In this document: positions 24,327-33,580 of the stretch, in pieces
Position numbering within the stretch: the stretch's first letter is position 1
Layout: the number at the start of each line of letters is the position of its first letter
Assembly (NCBI GenBank): GCA_036501665.1
Contig: DASXZW010000097.1
Location: 62,001 to 126,000 of the forward strand
Source of the DNA: DATAUD01 sp036501665
GTDB taxonomy: Bacteria; Verrucomicrobiota; Verrucomicrobiia; Limisphaerales; Palsa-1400
Length of the DNA stretch: 64,000 nucleotides
Direction of reading: 5' to 3'
The notes under the pieces: generated by a model
Database searches by the model: none
The model's input: the letters and a program-made list of their open reading frames with translations, nothing else
Told to the model about the DNA's origin: nothing
Translations under genes and position numbers: made by a program

Positions 24327-25046
24327 ATGCGGATTTTGTTTGCCTGCCCTGTAATCCCTGCCTCAAAGTACCGCATCGTGGCGGCAAGAGCTTCCAGTTT
24401 ACGGCGGTTTCGCTATGAATCATTGTTGGTTGAGCAAGGTGTTGCCCGCATCGCTGGCGTTGACGAGGCAGGGCGCGGGCCGTTGGCGGGGCCGGTGTTT
24501 GCGGCGGCGGTTATCTTTCCAGTCGAGTGGATTCTAGGCCCTTTTCCGAAACCACTTCGTGCAATCAATGATTCAAAACAACTTTCGCAAGAGGCTCGGG
24601 AAGAATTATTCCAGGAGATTTTGTCCCGTCCAGAGGTTTGTCATGCCGTCGCTGAGGTTGACTGCCAAATGATCGATCAAATCAACATTTTGCAGGCGAC
24701 CCACCGCGCGATGAACCTTGCGCTCGCCCAATTGCAACCCGCTCCGCAGCACGTTCTGGTGGATGGCCTGCGCGTCAAGTCGATGTCTTTTCCGCAAACC
24801 GCGATTGTGTCCGGCGATGCGTTAAGTTTTTCGATCGGCGCCGCCAGCATTCTGGCCAAAGTCAGCCGCGACCGGCTGATGGTTCAAATGGATCAAATGT
24901 ATCCTGGCTACGGCTTCGCAAATCACAAGGGCTACGCGACCGAGGAGCATTACGCGGCCATCAAGAGCCTTGGCCCCTGTCCCATTCATCGCCAAACTTT
25001 TTCGCCTTTCCGTCCCCGGCAATCTGAATTATTCGCCGAAGGATAA
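24327..25046 (+). CDS. rnhB: Ribonuclease HII
   Basis: Removes ribonucleotides and RNA primers from DNA. Catalytic motif GVDEAGRGPLAGPVFAAAV, the DSKQLSQEARE segment, AVAEVDCQMIDQINIL, DGLRVK and the final SRDRLM..HKGYATEEHY set identify the family. From the ATG at 24327 the protein has 239 aa, about 30 more than many homologues; the extra N-terminal residues are basic and may be non-coding, with a TTG nearer the domain as an alternative start. yraN follows 9 bp downstream, a common pairing. Confidence 0.94.
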   Translation: MRILFACPVIPASKYRIVAARASSLRRFRYESLLVEQGVARIAGVDEAGRGPLAGPVFAAAVIFPVEWILGPFPKPLRAINDSKQLSQEAREELFQEILSRPEVCHAVAEVDCQMIDQINILQATHRAMNLALAQLQPAPQHVLVDGLRVKSMSFPQTAIVSGDALSFSIGAASILAKVSRDRLMVQMDQMYPGYGFANHKGYATEEHYAAIKSLGPCPIHRQTFSPFRPRQSELFAEG

Positions 25047-25055
25047 GGAGTCGCG

Positions 25056-25484
25056 ATGTCCCTCCTCCAGCGATTGAAATGGTGGGACGAATCCGCGAAG
25101 AAACCCCTCCATTTGCGCCACGGCGAAGCAGGCGAACTTGCGGCCAAAAAGCATCTCCAAAAGGCCGGTCTCAAATACTTGACTGCAAATTTTCGCTCCG
25201 AACGCGGCGAAGTGGACCTTGTATTTCGCGACCAGGATTGCCTTGTGTTTGTGGAAGTAAAGACCCGGGCCGCTGGGTCATGGTCGCGCCCCGCCGCTGC
25301 TGTGAATGCGCGAAAACGCCTGAAATTGACGCGATGCGCCTTCGATTATTTGCGAATGCTTGACAATCCGCCGGTCAAAGTGCGCTTCGACATCGTCGAA
25401 GTGCTGATGACAGACGGAACCGTTTCAGAAACACGGCACCTGCCAAACACCTTCGCCTTGACAGCGCCGTTTCGTTACGGCTGA
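25056..25484 (+). CDS. YraN family (UPF0102) nuclease-like protein
   Basis: 142 aa. The conserved core runs HGEAGELAAKKHLQKAGLKYL, then NFRSERGEVDLVFRD and LVFVEVKTR, the E..D..ExK pattern of a restriction-endonuclease-like fold, followed by VNARKRLKLTRCAFDYL. Function is unproven in the family but linkage with rnhB is very common. The stop is 10 bp from the convergent cyclic-nucleotide-binding gene. Confidence 0.9.
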   Translation: MSLLQRLKWWDESAKKPLHLRHGEAGELAAKKHLQKAGLKYLTANFRSERGEVDLVFRDQDCLVFVEVKTRAAGSWSRPAAAVNARKRLKLTRCAFDYLRMLDNPPVKVRFDIVEVLMTDGTVSETRHLPNTFALTAPFRYG

Positions 25485-25494
25485 AAGCGGGTTT

Positions 25495-26028
25495 TCAGAT
25501 GATCAAATAATCCGGCGGCATTCCGTGGCGCGGCGGATTGAATTGCGCGGCCTCAATCCACTTGACACGGGTCGCCTGGAGCCGGACGACTAGGAACTGC
25601 GACATGCGTTTGAATAATTCGTAGCCGAAATCGTGATCGCGGTCGCATTCCTGCCGCAACCGGCTTCCGTAAAAAAAAATGGCGTCGGTCGGCTCCTCAG
25701 CAATCGCGTTGAAGTGCCAGTAATATGGCGGAAAGAGCCAGGACCAGCCAAGAATGTCGCCGGGTCCGATGCTCTGGACGCGCATCGGCGCGCGCGCGCC
25801 CATTGTTTCCAGGCCGATCAATCCGTTGACAACAAGGTAAAAGCAATTGGCCGGCTCGCCGGTTTCCACGACCATTTCGCCGGGCCGGAAACTGGCGCGC
25901 ATGGAGCAGTCCGCCAAAATCTTCCTATGCCGCTCGCTTAATCCCTGAAAGAGCGGATGATCTGGCAACGAAACTGCCGTGAAGGCGCGTTTGCTTTCTT
26001 GAATCGTAGAGCTGGCGTTCATTTTCAT
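25495..26028 (-). CDS. Cyclic nucleotide-binding domain protein without HTH
   Basis: 177 aa from the ATG at 26028. A Crp-type beta-roll is visible: FRPGEMVVETGEPANCFYLV, GLIGLETMGARAPMRVQSIGPGDILGWSWL, then helices ending FLVVRLQATRVKW. The phosphate-binding cassette is degenerate, and the C-terminus has no DNA-binding helix-turn-helix, so this is a single-domain sensor rather than a transcription factor. The ligand and partner are unknown. Confidence 0.82.
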   Translation of the reverse strand: MKMNASSTIQESKRAFTAVSLPDHPLFQGLSERHRKILADCSMRASFRPGEMVVETGEPANCFYLVVNGLIGLETMGARAPMRVQSIGPGDILGWSWLFPPYYWHFNAIAEEPTDAIFFYGSRLRQECDRDHDFGYELFKRMSQFLVVRLQATRVKWIEAAQFNPPRHGMPPDYLII

Positions 26029-26142
26029 TACGGAATCAAAAGTAACAAAAGTGGTAGGAGCTAATGGAGTGCCAACCCTGAATCTAATAATAGAGAATGC
26101 CTTTGACTGACGCCAAAGGACGAAAACAGCCAAATTTTACGG

Positions 26143-26679
26143 TTACCAGGCGACGGCCACGCTTAAAGTCTTGCCGAAACGGTTGACATAATGGAGTTGC
26201 TTGCGGGAAACACCGTGTTCATGCACGAGACGCGTGATTTTCACGTCGTAACAGCAATATTCCGCAATTTTGAGAAGTTCGCCTTCCTTAAACCAACGGA
26301 TGGCCTGCAATCCTTCGGCGGTCTTTTCAACGCCGAAGGTGGCTTGCGCTATGGAATCGAGGGAAAGGCGGTGTTGCAGGGTTTTCTGCAAATCCACCAA
26401 CATATCCAGCGTGGGGACTTGCTCGACGTCGAAGAAAGGGTTGTGGCCGACAAGCACTTCGTAATCGAAACGCAAATTATTGAAACCAACGACAAGGTCG
26501 GCGCGGCGAAGTTCTTCGATGAGGGCGTTGACGTTGTTCTCGCCGTAAATCATGTAGCTTCCGCGGGCGGTGCTGTAGGTGACGCCGATGCTCATCCGCA
26601 TGTCGCGGATTTTATCCCAGCCGCCGACTTCCTCGGCGGATTTTTGGGTTTCCAGATCAAAATAGACGACGTTTTTCAT
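26143..26679 (-). CDS. DEDD-type ribonuclease H-like exonuclease
   Basis: 178 aa with the three exonuclease motifs in order: Exo I VYFDLETQ, Exo II VVGFNNLRFDYEVL, and Exo III CCYDVKITRLV. These match the ribonuclease H-like (YprB-type) 3'-5' exonuclease superfamily. The protein is a lone nuclease domain; in some relatives it is joined to a helicase or TPR domain. It lies 115 bp from the cyclic-nucleotide-binding gene on the same strand. Downstream partners and substrate are not evident. Confidence 0.8.
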   Translation of the reverse strand: MKNVVYFDLETQKSAEEVGGWDKIRDMRMSIGVTYSTARGSYMIYGENNVNALIEELRRADLVVGFNNLRFDYEVLVGHNPFFDVEQVPTLDMLVDLQKTLQHRLSLDSIAQATFGVEKTAEGLQAIRWFKEGELLKIAEYCCYDVKITRLVHEHGVSRKQLHYVNRFGKTLSVAVAW

Positions 26680-26987
26680 CGAGAATTATTGAAAATGGTA
26701 ATATCCGCGGGAGAGAAAATAAAAGGAATTTCCTACGGGCGGCTTATCGCTATACTTGACATCGTCATGCGGGTTGCAGAGCTTCGCGTCGACGACGATA
26801 GAGCAGTTCCATAGTTTACGTAGCGTTCGACAGTCCGACCGATGAGACGAATGGGAGGAACGGGAGGAATAAAGTCCGAGGTGGTCGCTACATGATTTCT
26901 GGCAATGCTCCAGGAGTCGGATCGTGGAGCACGGCTCCAATGACGATAGATGCCGGATTGCTTTTGATTTGGCTGTGTTACCGGGGA
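26680..26987. other. Intergenic stretch with no recognised feature
   Basis: 308 bp between the exonuclease gene start and the end of the secreted protein gene. It contains purine-rich runs (GGGAGGAACGGGAGGA near 26850) but no supported gene, tRNA or strong hairpin. Confidence 0.5.
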
Positions 26988-28913
26988 TTATTCCGACAGG
27001 CGGAAAAAGAGGGCTTTGCCGACGATGGGGCTGGTTGTCTGCACGGAGGTGGAGTTGGTGACGAATGGGCCGGGGTAGTTGGTCCAGCCAGTGTGGCCCG
27101 CTGTGGGGGCGGATTGGAGGTTGAAGCTGGAAAACCCGGTGGGCCATGAAACGATGGCGTTGGTTCCTTGCTGGACGATGGTCAATTCCGGTGACTCGGG
27201 CGGCGGAGTAAAGCCCGTTGTCGTTGCGAAGGTCAATCCTCGAACGAAGGCGCTTGGGAATTTGTTTGGGCCATCGGTCAAGTGGTTGGCGTCCAAGGTG
27301 AAAATGGCTGAACCTCTGGTAAAATTGGTCCCTTGGGCCGACAGCCCCAGTTCCAGGATTTTCCCCTGGCCTTCGTCGGAGACGTAAAGGACTTGCGTAT
27401 CGGTATCGAGCGCGAGACAGCCGCCGGTGTCATTCGGGAAAACGAGTTTAACGCCAGTAGGCATCGGCATGGCGGTGGCGGTGCCGCCGTTGATGGGCAT
27501 TGACCAGATGGTATTGGAAGCGATGCCGACGCCGGGCGCGGCGCCTGCCGTGGCAAAGTAAATCAGGGCTTTTGGAATATTAACTGCCAGGCCGACTATG
27601 TAGCCCTGGCTGTTGTTGCCGGGAAATTGGTTGGGGTCGCTCAGCTGTTGAGGGATTGGATTGGCGTCGGTCGTGCTGACTAAATAAACGCCGTTAAGCT
27701 GAACCTGATCGGCGAAATCTCCGGGGTCGCCGAAGTCGTTATCAACATAGTAAATCTCATTTCCGCGCGGGGCGACCCACATCTCGCGCGGCATGACGAA
27801 GTTCAAGCCGGTGCCAAGAAAGTTCATGAGAACGTGAGAGGGATCTGTGACCGTGCCGGAGGTGGGGTCATAGGGGGTGGTCATGACTCCAGTCAGAGGG
27901 TTGTAAGTGACCTCGATCATGTCCGCGCCGTTGGGATCCGCGCCCCACAGGCCGATGTAAATGAGGTCACGAATAGGGTCGATCCCCATTGCATAGGCGA
28001 GGTCGTTGGCCGAATTGTCAGTGATCTGAATGGTGTCCAATGTGCCTTGGGGAACGAAAGTCAGAGTCATCGAACTGATATTGGCATTGGCGACGGCGTT
28101 AGTGTCCCCCACCGTTGTTAGATCCCAATCGCCGATTTCGACGCCGGCCCAATCGACAGTCATGTCCCCGAACTTGTAAGCGCCAACGCTTGTATTGATC
28201 AGGTCCGAAAAGTTGGTGCCGAAGTAACTTCCCAACTTACCCGTCGAATCATAGACATGGATTCTCGTGCTGGGGCCCAAGGTGGGGCCAGTGCTGAATT
28301 GAATAATTTCAAATTCGTCGTTTGGATCGCTGTCATTGGGCGGGCTAACTTGCAAAACCCAATACGGCGCTGTGTTCGAGGGCCCCGATGAACTTTGAAG
28401 AGTGTATGAAGCGCTGAAATTGCTCAGTGTGCCGAAGGGGCCAGGGATAAACACTGCGGGAGCGGCACCGTGCGGCGAGGCTTTTGAATCCGGCGAATAA
28501 AGCGCGGCGACATCGGGTGAGCCAGTCGTGTATTGGGCCGTGCCGCCCTTGGGGAGATAATTCAACCCGCTGAGGCCAATGCCCGAATAGACGTGAGGCA
28601 GCGCGCTGACACTCATGTTCCCGGAAGTCAGCTTGCCATCGGCGCTCAAGGCGAAAAACAGACCGGCATTCGTATCGAGCTGGACGTTTAAAAAGGCATT
28701 CGCGTTCGGGGAGGGAAGCGCGGTGACCAGACCGCTGCCATCCGTGTTGATTCGCGCGACGCGATTATCCGTGACGCTATTGGTGGTGACTGAAGGGCCT
28801 TCGCCGCCAAACCAAAGTTGCCGGAGTGTGTCCGATTTAGCTGGAGAGACGCCCAAGAAGAGCGCCATGAGCAGGCAAAGTACAAAATTCTTCTGGTTGT
28901 TTTCTAATCGCAT
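26988..28913 (-). CDS. Large secreted propeller-like protein
   Basis: 641 aa with a signal peptide (KNFVLCLLMALFLGVSPAKS). The mature part has repeated beta-rich blocks with NGxG/DxxxxxIYxG patterns such as DLIYIGLWGADPNGADMIEV and EIYYVDNDFGDPGD that resemble blades of a beta-propeller, and ends with the tail NLQSAPTAGHTGWTNY...FFRLSE, a C-terminal pattern of many Verrucomicrobiota exported proteins. Serine/threonine/asparagine-rich. I do not recognise a catalytic motif. Probably a surface protein. Confidence 0.7.
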   Translation of the reverse strand: MRLENNQKNFVLCLLMALFLGVSPAKSDTLRQLWFGGEGPSVTTNSVTDNRVARINTDGSGLVTALPSPNANAFLNVQLDTNAGLFFALSADGKLTSGNMSVSALPHVYSGIGLSGLNYLPKGGTAQYTTGSPDVAALYSPDSKASPHGAAPAVFIPGPFGTLSNFSASYTLQSSSGPSNTAPYWVLQVSPPNDSDPNDEFEIIQFSTGPTLGPSTRIHVYDSTGKLGSYFGTNFSDLINTSVGAYKFGDMTVDWAGVEIGDWDLTTVGDTNAVANANISSMTLTFVPQGTLDTIQITDNSANDLAYAMGIDPIRDLIYIGLWGADPNGADMIEVTYNPLTGVMTTPYDPTSGTVTDPSHVLMNFLGTGLNFVMPREMWVAPRGNEIYYVDNDFGDPGDFADQVQLNGVYLVSTTDANPIPQQLSDPNQFPGNNSQGYIVGLAVNIPKALIYFATAGAAPGVGIASNTIWSMPINGGTATAMPMPTGVKLVFPNDTGGCLALDTDTQVLYVSDEGQGKILELGLSAQGTNFTRGSAIFTLDANHLTDGPNKFPSAFVRGLTFATTTGFTPPPESPELTIVQQGTNAIVSWPTGFSSFNLQSAPTAGHTGWTNYPGPFVTNSTSVQTTSPIVGKALFFRLSE

Positions 28914-29137
28914 ACACTTCAGTTTTTTTAAGGGACAGCCTGCTCAAATGCGTGTCCGACTCAAAACTCTATCAGAGGGGGGGTTACGCGTCAAGATAAG
29001 GATTACAGAAATGGGACACTGCTTTTCGAGGCTCTCATGCCTGTGAAAACGCCTTATAATCAGCAGTTTATAATAAAAATTCCCCCTCGCGGCTCAAAAA
29101 GGGCCGCAAAATTTACCCTTTGGCGACTTCTGTAACG

Positions 29138-29356
29138 TCAGCTCCGACCAGAAAGCCAGTCCAAAACGCTGCCGCACGGACGATGTGACCAGTGGTCAGA
29201 CTGGCTCGGATGCCCCGGAGGAAGTTCTTCCGGGGGTTTGTCCAGCAGCACATGCGGATTTGGCGGCGGCGTCTGGCGCGTTTTGAGATACGCGTATAAC
29301 GTCACTACGAAGGCGATAACAACAATCCCAAACGGGATAAGCCAGAATGCATCCAT
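29138..29356 (-). CDS. Small single-span membrane protein
   Basis: 72 aa from the ATG at 29356 (an earlier alternative start would add five residues). One N-terminal membrane segment (FGIVVIAFVVTLYAYL) is followed by a proline-rich cytoplasmic or periplasmic tail. No family recognised. A weak hairpin with a T-rich stretch (about 29080-29107) lies after the stop. Real but minor; the hydrophobic pattern and good reading frame support it. Confidence 0.5.
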   Translation of the reverse strand: MDAFWLIPFGIVVIAFVVTLYAYLKTRQTPPPNPHVLLDKPPEELPPGHPSQSDHWSHRPCGSVLDWLSGRS

Positions 29357-29595
29357 AATAACCTCAGTCACTCAATATCGCACGAGCGCTTCGATCTCGC
29401 AAATGAAGGGTGAACTAAAAAAGCGAAATGTTGGCAATCAGCTGCCGGAACGAAAATAAGCATTAACCACGGATTGCACAGATATCACGGATGGCAAAAC
29501 TACAGCACGTCGATTCCCAATCTCGGCTGCGCCGATCGCCAGTTCGCCTAGGCAAAAGGGCTTTCCATCACTGCACGGTTTGCTAGACTCGCTTG

Positions 29596-31647
29596 ATGCC
29601 ACAAAAAGATTGCGGTCGCAAATTTGCGGTTTGTCTGCTCCTTGCGATTGGGACAATTGCCCTTTATTTCCCGGCGCTCCATTTCAATTTCGTCAATGTC
29701 GATGACGTTTACGTCACTGCGAATCCGAACGTCAACCACGGTTTGACCGGCCACGGTCTGGCTTGGGCATTTCAAGCGGGATACGCAGGGAACTGGCATC
29801 CGGTGACCTGGATTTCGCACATGGCGGATGCCCAGGTTTTCGGCGCGAGGGCAGGCTGGCATCATGCGATGAATTTGCTGCTGCACGTGCTGAACTCGAT
29901 GCTGGTGTTTCTCGTGCTGAGCCGGATGACGGGCGCGTTTTGGCGAAGCGCGGCGGTGGCGGCATTTTTCGCGTGGCATCCGTTGCAGGTGGAACCGGTC
30001 GCGTGGATTGCGGATCGCAAGGATTTGTTGTGCGGCTTTTTTGGTTTGCTCGCGCTTTGGTCTTACGTTCGTTACGCGGAAAATCCAAAAGAGCCTGCTC
30101 CAATAAATCGCAAACTTTTCTACATCCTGGCGCTGGTGTTTTTCACAATCGGGCTGATGGCGAAACCGATGCTTGTCACGCTGCCTTTCATTCTGTTGCT
30201 AATAGATTGGTGGCCGTTACAACGTTTGGGATTACCGGTCGCAACGGGAGAACAGGCAGTTCCGCAAGTTCGTCCCGCAAGCGTGGTTTCGCTGTTGATC
30301 GAGAAGATACCGTTCTTTCTGTTGTCCATTGCGTCGGGCGTCATCACGTTGGTCGCGGAACATAGCGAGGAAGCGATGTCCGTGGTTGCGCATCTCCCGT
30401 TGAAGACCCGCTTCGTTACCGCTGTCGTCGCTTATTTTCGTTATATTGAAAAACTTGTTTGGCCCGCCGACTTGGGAGCGAGCTATCCTTACATTTACAA
30501 TTTGCCGAAATGGCAATTGGCAGCCATCGCGCTCTTGCTGGTGGGAATTACATATATTGCGATCAACGTTCGAAAGTCGCGACCTTACTGGACGGTCGGA
30601 TGGTTCTGGTTTGTGGTGATGCTGATCCCGACGCTCAACGTGCTCCACACTGGCGCGCAACCGCTGGCGGATCGCTACATGTATCTTTCGTCACTTGGCC
30701 TGTTGATTTTGATTTGTTGGGACGCCACCGACCTTGCCGCGCAATGGCCCTCGGGACGGCTCGCTTTAAGTGCAGTCGGCGCGTTGGCTCTGGTCGGCTG
30801 CTTTGTCGCAAGTTCAATGCAGCTTCAATATTGGAGGAACGAAGGGAAACTGCTTTCGCGCATCGCGGACCCGAATTCAAATTTCGCCGGCCACGCCAGT
30901 TACGCCTCGTTTCTTGCGGGTGCAAAACAATTCTCTGAGGCCGAGGCCGAATGCGAAAAGGCGATCACCATCATGCCCAATTACCCGGTGCTACAAGCGG
31001 AGATGGGCGACATTCTTCTTTCGGAAGGCAAATACGACGCGGCAATCCAACGATTTCAAACGGTCCAAAAAATGGAGCCGAGGATGGTGAATATTCATTT
31101 GCCGTGGGGCCGGGCTTTGCTCGCGCAAAAGAAAATCGAACCTGCGATGGCGGAATTCCAAACAGTGATTAAGGCTGAGCCAAAGAATTTTGAGGCTTAC
31201 AATTATCTTGGCCAGGCGTTCGCCTCGATGGGGCGGACCGGGACTGCCATTGAGGAATATCAACGGTCACTTACCATGCAGCCCAATCAGCCGGATTTGC
31301 TCAATAACCTGGCCTGGATTTACGCCACGGATCCGCACCCGGAGTTTCGCAACGGAACCAACGCGGTGAGGCTTGCCCAGGCGGCCTTTGCAATGACTCG
31401 CAACACGCAGCCGATTTTTCTGGGGACGATGGCAGCGGGTTATGCTGAAGCAGGCCACTTCGATGATGCCGTAATGGGCGCGCAAAAGGCGCATGACATG
31501 GCCGTCGCCGATGCTGACGTGGCCGAAAAAGCAGGCCGTACCGCAGTCGCCCATAATCTACAAGCGCTGGCGGACAGGGAAATTAAGTTGATGCAACTCT
31601 ATAAGAGCCACAAACCGTTTCGCGATCAGCCTCCCGCTAAAAACTAA
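29596..31647 (+). CDS. TMTC-like membrane protein with TPR repeats
   Basis: 683 aa from the ATG at 29596 (a TTG precedes it). TM1 is followed by FNFVNVDDVYVTANPNV, with the acidic pair in the first extracytoplasmic loop, and then WHPVTWISHMADAQVFG and FFAWHPLQVEPVAWIADRKDLL, motifs diagnostic of the bacterial TMTC/DUF1736 group. About ten membrane segments precede at least five TPR units (AEMGDILLSEGKYDAAIQRF and so on). Likely an integral-membrane protein glycosyltransferase or assembly factor; activity is inferred. A paralogue of the gene at 21.3 kb. Confidence 0.85.
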   Translation: MPQKDCGRKFAVCLLLAIGTIALYFPALHFNFVNVDDVYVTANPNVNHGLTGHGLAWAFQAGYAGNWHPVTWISHMADAQVFGARAGWHHAMNLLLHVLNSMLVFLVLSRMTGAFWRSAAVAAFFAWHPLQVEPVAWIADRKDLLCGFFGLLALWSYVRYAENPKEPAPINRKLFYILALVFFTIGLMAKPMLVTLPFILLLIDWWPLQRLGLPVATGEQAVPQVRPASVVSLLIEKIPFFLLSIASGVITLVAEHSEEAMSVVAHLPLKTRFVTAVVAYFRYIEKLVWPADLGASYPYIYNLPKWQLAAIALLLVGITYIAINVRKSRPYWTVGWFWFVVMLIPTLNVLHTGAQPLADRYMYLSSLGLLILICWDATDLAAQWPSGRLALSAVGALALVGCFVASSMQLQYWRNEGKLLSRIADPNSNFAGHASYASFLAGAKQFSEAEAECEKAITIMPNYPVLQAEMGDILLSEGKYDAAIQRFQTVQKMEPRMVNIHLPWGRALLAQKKIEPAMAEFQTVIKAEPKNFEAYNYLGQAFASMGRTGTAIEEYQRSLTMQPNQPDLLNNLAWIYATDPHPEFRNGTNAVRLAQAAFAMTRNTQPIFLGTMAAGYAEAGHFDDAVMGAQKAHDMAVADADVAEKAGRTAVAHNLQALADREIKLMQLYKSHKPFRDQPPAKN

Positions 31648-32180
31648 CTCGCTGTCAAGTAATCAAGAATGGTGGAGAACTCCGCTTCTTGCACTTTGAC
31701 TAGAAACGACGTGGTGTTCGCTTGCGAAGATCGCGCTCGCTGACAGGCATCCACAAAAGCAAATGGGTCCCATTCTTCGTTCGGACAAATTAGTTTCAGC
31801 AAAGCTTTCTCCGATTCGTCGGTCGCCGATTCTTTAGCGCGCCGCGCGATTTCTGGAAATGCCGCGTGGCGGCCGACGCGATGGAACCAATATTTCGCGT
31901 TGCCAAAATCTGGTTCGCGGCGGTGCATGATGGCGTGAAGCAGGCTACCGTCGGCATCGGCGATTTGTTGGGCGATTTCGTGCGACTCATCCAGGTGGTC
32001 GTGCCAAAGCAACACCAGCGCCCGCACCAGTTCGCTTTTATGTGGAGAAAGCTTTACGGATGCAACCAATGGTTCCAAAACCTTGTGAATTTCCACAATG
32101 GATTTTCGGCTTGACCGCGCTTCTGGGCCAAGCGCAGCAGGTTCTGCGGTGTCAAGCAATTGATGGAAGTCGGATTTCAT
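31644..32180 (-). CDS. Conserved hypothetical protein
   Basis: 178 aa from the ATG at 32180; upstream in-frame sequence belongs to the phosphohexomutase gene. Key features are LLWHDHLDESHEIAQQI and SLLHAIMHRREPDFGNAKYWFHRVGRH, with many conserved-looking His, Asp and Glu residues suggestive of a small metal-binding helical protein; no family name is known to me. Its ATG overlaps the stop of the mutase by 4 bp (ATGA), so it belongs to that operon. Its own stop overlaps the convergent TPR gene by 4 bp. Confidence 0.8.
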   Translation of the reverse strand: MKSDFHQLLDTAEPAALGPEARSSRKSIVEIHKVLEPLVASVKLSPHKSELVRALVLLWHDHLDESHEIAQQIADADGSLLHAIMHRREPDFGNAKYWFHRVGRHAAFPEIARRAKESATDESEKALLKLICPNEEWDPFAFVDACQRARSSQANTTSFLVKVQEAEFSTILDYLTAS

Positions 32181-33580
32181 TTCACTTTTTTCGTGATAGC
32201 AACGCCGTCGCGAATTAGCTGCTGCGCGGCGGCTGCCGTCGGGGCTTCCGCGTAAATTCGCAGAATCGGCTCGGTCCCGGAACCGCGCAGCATCAGCCAT
32301 GCGCCATTCTTCGCGATGAACTTCACGCCGTCGAATGACTTTACTTCCGCCAGCGGCGAATCGGCGAGCTTCGAGGGCGGCTGGTTTTTGCATCGTTCCA
32401 TCAGCGCGGCGCGTTTCTCCAGCGGGAAATGTGTGTCAAGTCGAGCGTATTGGTGCGGGCCGAATTTCTTTTCCAGTCGCCGCAATAATTCGTTGACAGA
32501 AACGCGCTCCGTCGCGAGCAGTTCCAGCAGCAGCATCCCGGAGGCGATTCCGTCGCGTTCGGGCATCAAGTCGGGGAAGCCGATGCCGCCGCTTTCTTCA
32601 AAGCCGAGGAGGACGTTGCCCTTGAGCATTTCGGCGCAGATGTATTTGAAGCCGACGCCGGTCTCGACGAGTTCCAGGCCGTAATGCGCGCACATTTTGT
32701 CAACCATGGAAGTCGTCGTGAGCGCCTTGATGACGCGGCCGGTCCCCTTGCGATTGACGATGAAATGATGGAGCAGCAGGCAGATGATTTGATGGGTCGT
32801 CAGCGCGCGACCGCGACCGTCCATGCCGCCAACGCGGTCAGCGTCGCCGTCGGTAACGAGGCAGATGTCGTGCGGATTTTTTTTCAGGTAGGCGGCGCTG
32901 CGGGCGTAATTCAACGCGATTGGCTCGGGGTTGATTCCGCCGAAATTTGGGTCGTGCGCGCCATTGAGGGTCGTGACGCGGCAAGTTGTGCCACGCAGCA
33001 ATTCATCGAAACATCCCGCGCCAACGCCGAAGAGCGCTTCGTGGGCGAAACGCAATTTCGACTTCGCGATCAGCTTGTAATCGACGAGCTTTTTGATCGC
33101 AGCGAAATGCGCGGGTCGCAAATCTTCCATCGAAATTTTTCCGTCCGCGCTGGCTGAAGTGACCGGGCTTTGGTCGATTTTCTTCTCTACTTGCTGACAG
33201 AGGGCGGATTCCGCGGAGCCGCCGTAATGCGCTTTCAACTTATAGCCGTTGAAAATCGCGGGGTTGTGGCTGGCGGTGATCATGATGCCGCCGACGGCTT
33301 TTCGTTGCTTGACAGCGAAGGAGACGGAGGGCGTCGGGACCGGGTAGTTGGAAAGGATGACTGAGAAGCCGTTGCCCGCAAAAACTTCGGCGACGCGACG
33401 GCCAAATTGATCAGAGAGAAAACGGCGGTCGTAACCGGCGACGATGTTTTTGGTTGTGCCGGGGACGGGTTGGCTCTTCCAAAAATCCGCGGTGGCCTGC
33501 GCGACGCGATCGAGGTTGCGGAAGGAAAAATCCTCGGCGATCACCGCGCGCCAGCCGTCTGTGCCGAACTTGATATTCAT
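32177..33580 (-). CDS. Phosphohexomutase (PGM/PMM family)
   Basis: 467 aa. Substrate/activation motif KFGTDGWRAVI at the N-terminus, catalytic phosphoserine loop GIMITASHNPAIFNGYK, metal loop DGDADRVGGMDGRGR, sugar-recognition loop GFEESGGIGF and the phosphate-binding RGSGTEPILRIYAEA are all present. It interconverts hexose-1- and -6-phosphates (glucose, mannose or glucosamine type undecided). The start overlaps the upstream transporter by 4 bp and the end overlaps the downstream hypothetical by 4 bp, so all three are translationally coupled. Confidence 0.94.
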   Translation of the reverse strand: MNIKFGTDGWRAVIAEDFSFRNLDRVAQATADFWKSQPVPGTTKNIVAGYDRRFLSDQFGRRVAEVFAGNGFSVILSNYPVPTPSVSFAVKQRKAVGGIMITASHNPAIFNGYKLKAHYGGSAESALCQQVEKKIDQSPVTSASADGKISMEDLRPAHFAAIKKLVDYKLIAKSKLRFAHEALFGVGAGCFDELLRGTTCRVTTLNGAHDPNFGGINPEPIALNYARSAAYLKKNPHDICLVTDGDADRVGGMDGRGRALTTHQIICLLLHHFIVNRKGTGRVIKALTTTSMVDKMCAHYGLELVETGVGFKYICAEMLKGNVLLGFEESGGIGFPDLMPERDGIASGMLLLELLATERVSVNELLRRLEKKFGPHQYARLDTHFPLEKRAALMERCKNQPPSKLADSPLAEVKSFDGVKFIAKNGAWLMLRGSGTEPILRIYAEAPTAAAAQQLIRDGVAITKKVK

